Below, piece after piece: positions 4,494 to 7,253 of a stretch of 7,253 nucleotides of DNA. The stretch covers positions 1 through 7,253 of the forward strand of contig JANYGM010000054.1 in the NCBI GenBank assembly GCA_025362415.1. Direction: 5' to 3'. The position numbers and the translations under genes are program-made. The notes beneath the pieces are model-generated. The model was given only the letters and a program-made list of their open reading frames with translations. It was not told the DNA's origin and made no database searches. Origin of the DNA: a bacterium. GTDB taxonomy: Bacteria; Bacteroidota; Bacteroidia; Cytophagales; Thermonemataceae. Positions within the stretch are counted from its first letter, which is position 1, and each line of letters opens with the position of its first letter.

Positions 4494-5546
4494 TTGAGCA
4501 AAATAACTACATTTAATCATTTAGAAGCATTTATTTTAGAATCTGGACAAACCATTTCTAATTTAACACTTGCTTATCAGACTTTTGGAACGCTAAATCT
4601 ACAAAAAAATAATGTAATTTGGGTTTGCCACGCCCTAACGGCTAATGCAGATGTCAGTGATTGGTGGTCTGGACTGTTTGGAGAAGGTAAAATACTAGAC
4701 CCAACACGTTATTTTATTGTTTGTGCTAATAATTTAGGCTCTTGTTATGGTTCTACTAATGCACTTTCAATAAATACAACTACAAATTTGCCTTATTTTC
4801 ACGAGTTTCCCTTGATTACTATCAAAGATATAGCTAATTGTTTGGAACTTTTAAGAAAACATTTGCAAATCTCTACTATAAAAACGCTAATAGGCGGTTC
4901 TATGGGCGGACAAATAGCTATGGAATGGGCAATTTTAAATCCTTTGGTGGCTAAAAACCTTATTTTACTTGCTACAAACGCCTTTCATTCTGCTTGGGGA
5001 ATAGCTTTTAATGAAACGCAACGTATGGCAATAGAAACAGACCCTACTTGGGCGCAAGCTACGGAAGATGCAGGCAAAACAGGGCTTAAAACTGCTCGTG
5101 CAATAGCTTTATTATCTTACCGTAACTACTTTACGTATCAAACCGCTCAAAGAGAACTACAAAATACCAAAGTTGAGGACTTTAAAAGTGCCTCTTATCA
5201 GCAATATCAAGGTGAAAAGCTCGTAAAACGCTTTAATGCGTATGCTTATTGGACTTTAAGTAAGGCTATGGACAGTCATAATGTCGGAAGAGGCTACAAA
5301 AACATACAAATTGCGCTCAAAAAAATCAAAGCTAAGACACTTATTATAGGTATTTCTTCTGATGTACTCTTTCCTTTGGAAGAACAACTCGTACTTCAAC
5401 AATATATACCTGATGCTTTCTTTGTAGAAATACAATCTTTGTACGGACACGATGGTTTTTTAATAGAATATCAACAAATAACAACCACAATTCAAGAGTA
5501 TTTTACTCAAAAAACGCAAGTTTTAGAAGAAATAAATTTTATATAG
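4494..5546 (+). CDS. metX: Homoserine O-acetyltransferase
   Basis: A 350-residue alpha/beta-hydrolase enzyme that transfers acetyl from acetyl-CoA to homoserine, giving the O-acetylhomoserine used by MetY. The catalytic triad is visible as S136 in GGSMGGQ, D290 in ISSDVLFP and H319 in YGHDGFLIE. Family signatures VCHALTANADVSDWW and CANNLGSCYGST lie in the N-terminal third. Length is normal. The chosen start is TTG at 4494 (reads (M)SKITTF): the frame is open upstream only to a TGA at 4422-4424, and it contains no ATG until M137 in the active-site motif, so a non-ATG start is required. The TTG position gives the expected N-terminus. The gene is separated from metY by a hairpin and repeats, so it is probably transcribed separately; no S-box precedes it. 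The last codons (after TQVL) may have been replaced by an insertion, because a copy of 5509-5525 lies at 5635-5651. Confidence 0.95.
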   Translation: MSKITTFNHLEAFILESGQTISNLTLAYQTFGTLNLQKNNVIWVCHALTANADVSDWWSGLFGEGKILDPTRYFIVCANNLGSCYGSTNALSINTTTNLPYFHEFPLITIKDIANCLELLRKHLQISTIKTLIGGSMGGQIAMEWAILNPLVAKNLILLATNAFHSAWGIAFNETQRMAIETDPTWAQATEDAGKTGLKTARAIALLSYRNYFTYQTAQRELQNTKVEDFKSASYQQYQGEKLVKRFNAYAYWTLSKAMDSHNVGRGYKNIQIALKKIKAKTLIIGISSDVLFPLEEQLVLQQYIPDAFFVEIQSLYGHDGFLIEYQQITTTIQEYFTQKTQVLEEINFI

Positions 5547-5651
5547 CATAATTAAACCACCCCCAGCCCCTCCTTAGGAAGGAGGGGAGCTTAATTTTCC
5601 TCTTTTTAAGGAAGGGTTAGGGGTGATTGCTATTAAAAAACGCAAGTTTTA
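5509..5651 (+). repeat. 17-bp direct repeat: metX 3' end and downstream copy
   Basis: AAAAAACGCAAGTTTTA occurs at 5509-5525, inside the final codons of metX, and again at 5635-5651, just before hom. In the metX frame the downstream copy would read TQVL-TLN followed by TAA. It therefore looks like an alternative, possibly original, 3' end of metX, separated from the gene by about 109 bases that carry the palindromic repeat at 5558-5625. Confidence 0.75.
5558..5625. repeat. GC-rich palindromic intergenic repeat
   Basis: CACCCCCAGCCCCTCCTT (5558-5575) pairs imperfectly with AAGGAAGGGTTAGGGGTG (5608-5625). The left arm can instead form a tight hairpin with AAGGAGGGG (CCCCTCCTT 5567-5575 with 5579-5587, loop AGG). 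It is far richer in GC than the surrounding DNA. This CCACCCCCAGCCCCTCC type of repeat is a familiar dispersed element in Bacteroidota. Lying between metX and hom, it could terminate or attenuate transcription, but no clean U-tract follows it. Confidence 0.75.
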
Positions 5652-5676
5652 ACCTTAAACTAAACATTTTTAACAA

Positions 5677-6915
5677 ATGAAAAACACATTAAAGATTGGT
5701 TTGTTTGGCTTTGGCTGTGTGGGTCAGGGGCTTTATGATATTATCAACAAAGATGATAATTTTTTAGCGGAAATTGCTCTTATTTGCATCAAAGACCAAG
5801 AAAAAAAGCGCACATTACCTAAAAATATGTTCACTTTTAACAAAAATAGTATCTTACAAGATACTTCTATCAACCTTGTTATAGAACTTATTGATGATGC
5901 ACAAGAGGCTTTTTTGATAGTTTCACAGGCTTTGCGCAACGGAAAGAATGTTATCACCGCAAATAAGAAAATGTTAGCAGAACATCTCCCAAAACTTATC
6001 CAAATTCAGCAACAATATGGTACTGCTTTGCTTTATGAAGGGAGCGTTTGTGGTAGTATTCCCATCATTCGTAATTTGGAGGAGTATTATAATAATGAAT
6101 TGTTATTTTCTGTCAAAGGTATCTTCAATGGTTCGTCTAATTATATCTTATCTAAGATTATTAACGAAAATGTTTCGTATAAAAACGCCTTAGAAGAGGC
6201 TCAAAAGCTAGGTTTTGCAGAATCTGACCCCACGCTTGATGTCGGTGGCTACGACCCAAAATATAAATTGTGCATTTTGGCACTTCACGCCTACGGTTTG
6301 CTTGTTGCGCCAGAGAAAGTTTTTAATTATGGCATCAATTCTTTTAATAAATATGATTTGCAGTTTGCAAAAGAGAAAGGTTTTAAACTAAAACTTATTG
6401 CCAACTCACAAAAAATTAGTGAGACGGAAGTAACTTTGTTTGTGATGCCACAATTTATCAACAAAAATCACCCTTTGTATCACGTAGAGAACGAAACCAA
6501 TGGCGTGATTGTAGAAGCGGCATTCTCTCAAAAGCAAGTTTTCATAGGAAAAGGAGCTGGCGGACACCCAACTGGTGCTGCGGTGCTGTCTGATATTGCT
6601 GCGACCTTGTACAATTACCGTTATGAGTACAAAAAGAAGCATCAAAAGCGCATTATTTCGTATAAAAAGGACGTTTTTCTAAAAATTTACCTGCGTTATG
6701 AAGATGATACAGATTTGTTTTTGTTTGATTTCAAAGAAATTACAGAAAAATACGAAGGACAAGATTTTAAATACCTCATTGGTGTCGTAAATTTGGCTGA
6801 TTTGTTAGAAAAACAAGAAGAAATACGAGCAAATAACTTATTTTTAGCGACTATTGGCGAGGAAAATGTAGTAATTTATGAAAAAGTAGAGGAAAAAGAA
6901 GAAGTTTTTGCGTAA
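5677..6915 (+). CDS. hom: Homoserine dehydrogenase
   Basis: A 412-residue NAD(P)-dependent enzyme that reduces aspartate semialdehyde to homoserine, the branch-point precursor of methionine and threonine. The Rossmann dinucleotide-binding motif is GLFGFGCVGQG (residues 8-18). ITANKKMLAEH carries the conserved N96-K97, and YEGSVCGSIPIIRNL and GIFNGSSNYILSKI follow. The substrate-site segment DPTLDVGGYDPKYKL holds D193 and K197, the conserved acid and catalytic lysine. GAGGHPTGAAVLSD (293-306) closes the catalytic core. The C-terminal part from about residue 330 is only about 80 residues and resembles a reduced ACT-like region (LKIYLRYEDDTDLFLFDF), without a clear canonical ACT ligand motif. 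No fused aspartokinase is present. It lies 130 bases after metX on the same strand, so co-transcription is possible despite the palindrome between them. Its product feeds MetX directly. Confidence 0.95.
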   Translation: MKNTLKIGLFGFGCVGQGLYDIINKDDNFLAEIALICIKDQEKKRTLPKNMFTFNKNSILQDTSINLVIELIDDAQEAFLIVSQALRNGKNVITANKKMLAEHLPKLIQIQQQYGTALLYEGSVCGSIPIIRNLEEYYNNELLFSVKGIFNGSSNYILSKIINENVSYKNALEEAQKLGFAESDPTLDVGGYDPKYKLCILALHAYGLLVAPEKVFNYGINSFNKYDLQFAKEKGFKLKLIANSQKISETEVTLFVMPQFINKNHPLYHVENETNGVIVEAAFSQKQVFIGKGAGGHPTGAAVLSDIAATLYNYRYEYKKKHQKRIISYKKDVFLKIYLRYEDDTDLFLFDFKEITEKYEGQDFKYLIGVVNLADLLEKQEEIRANNLFLATIGEENVVIYEKVEEKEEVFA

Positions 6916-6925
6916 TTTTTTGTTG

Positions 6926-6974
6926 TTTTGTTTGTCCGTTTCCCCACGTTCTGTGCAGGAAACGACAAACAAAA
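6926..6974. terminator. Long hairpin between convergent genes, likely terminator
   Basis: TTTTGTTTGTCCGTTTCC (6926-6943) pairs with GGAAACGACAAACAAAA (6958-6974), leaving a single bulged C, and CAC/GTG inside the loop can add to the stem. Its outer arms are T-rich and A-rich, so it can serve hom on the plus strand and the small gene on the minus strand. Its GTTTGT/ACAAAC stem recalls the palindrome at 1468-1491. Confidence 0.65.
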
Positions 6975-7038
6975 ATTATATAGGAAGTATGATGTAAATA
7001 CTAAGGCTTTCGCAGCACTTCAATTACAAATCCCAATC

Positions 7039-7251
7039 TCAAAAACCTATTAAAAAAGCAGGTATTAGTGCCAAAACTAATAATATTGCCATAGAAAGCA
7101 AGAAAGTTTTGCCTTTTTCATTATCTTTTTTGATAAAAAAGTAGATAGCAATACACAAATTAACAAGTAATTGTAGAGATAATACAAAGAAACACGCAAA
7201 TGCAAATAAGATAGCATCTTCATATCCGTGTCTGCTGACATCATCAGTCAT
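7039..7251 (-). CDS. Small two-helix membrane protein, unknown function (start at the window edge)
   Basis: A 70-residue minus-strand ORF, reading from ATG at 7251-7249 to TGA at 7041-7039. Two hydrophobic segments lie at about residues 13-38 (ILFAFACFFVLSLQLLVNLC...) and 50-68 (LLSMAILLVLALIPAFLIG). They are separated by a short basic loop, KKDNEKGK, which by the positive-inside rule would be cytoplasmic. The N-terminus begins MTDDVSRHGYED. The ATG is only two bases from the window end, so the true start may lie further upstream and the call is provisional. It is convergent with hom across the hairpin at 6926-6974. I do not recognise the family. Confidence 0.6.
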   Translation of the reverse strand: MTDDVSRHGYEDAILFAFACFFVLSLQLLVNLCIAIYFFIKKDNEKGKTFLLSMAILLVLALIPAFLIGF

Positions 7252-7253
7252 AA

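Overview
The window looks like a chromosomal segment from an AT-rich member of the Bacteroidota, probably of the Cytophagales type. The evidence is a TTTG-N20-TAnnTTTG promoter, no Shine-Dalgarno sequences, a MetY/MetX/homoserine dehydrogenase set, and many palindromic and short tandem intergenic repeats of the kind common in this phylum. The assignment is inferred and no database was consulted.

Layout. 1-194: non-coding, with a 15-bp terminator-like hairpin and small palindromes. 195-334: twenty 7-bp units ending exactly at the ATG of an arginase/agmatinase-family gene (335-1405). 1406-1562: the same 7-bp repeat in both orientations around a hairpin, again ending at a start codon, that of a small membrane protein gene (1563-1928). 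1954-1998: terminator. 2038-2069: promoter. 2095-2222: SAM-I (S-box) riboswitch. 2237-2341: a 34-codon upstream ORF with six consecutive cysteine codons. 2352-2570: an inverted-repeat element lying in the leader. 2638-3960: metY. 3961-4140: a MITE-like element touching the metY stop codon. 4169-4201: a hairpin that is probably the original metY terminator. 4227-4428: 21-bp and 42-bp tandem repeats. 4494-5546: metX, with a TTG start. 5558-5625: a GC-rich palindromic repeat. 5677-6915: hom. 6926-6974: terminator-like hairpin. 7039-7251: a small two-helix membrane protein on the minus strand, convergent with hom.

Pathway logic. Hom makes homoserine, MetX acetylates it to O-acetylhomoserine, and MetY replaces the acetate with sulfide to give homocysteine, the methionine precursor. 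The metY leader appears to carry two sensors in series. An S-box aptamer would report S-adenosylmethionine. Fifteen bases after it, the short polycysteine ORF would make translation of the leader depend on cysteinyl-tRNA supply. This pairing is the most interesting item here. Polycysteine leader ORFs that act as cysteine-responsive attenuators are known in mycobacteria; I cannot say from the sequence whether this arrangement in the Bacteroidota has been described.

Second theme: the intergenic space is full of repeats that sit at functional boundaries, including start codons, a stop codon, the leader, and the metX 3' end. Several of them have probably changed UTRs or the end of a protein.
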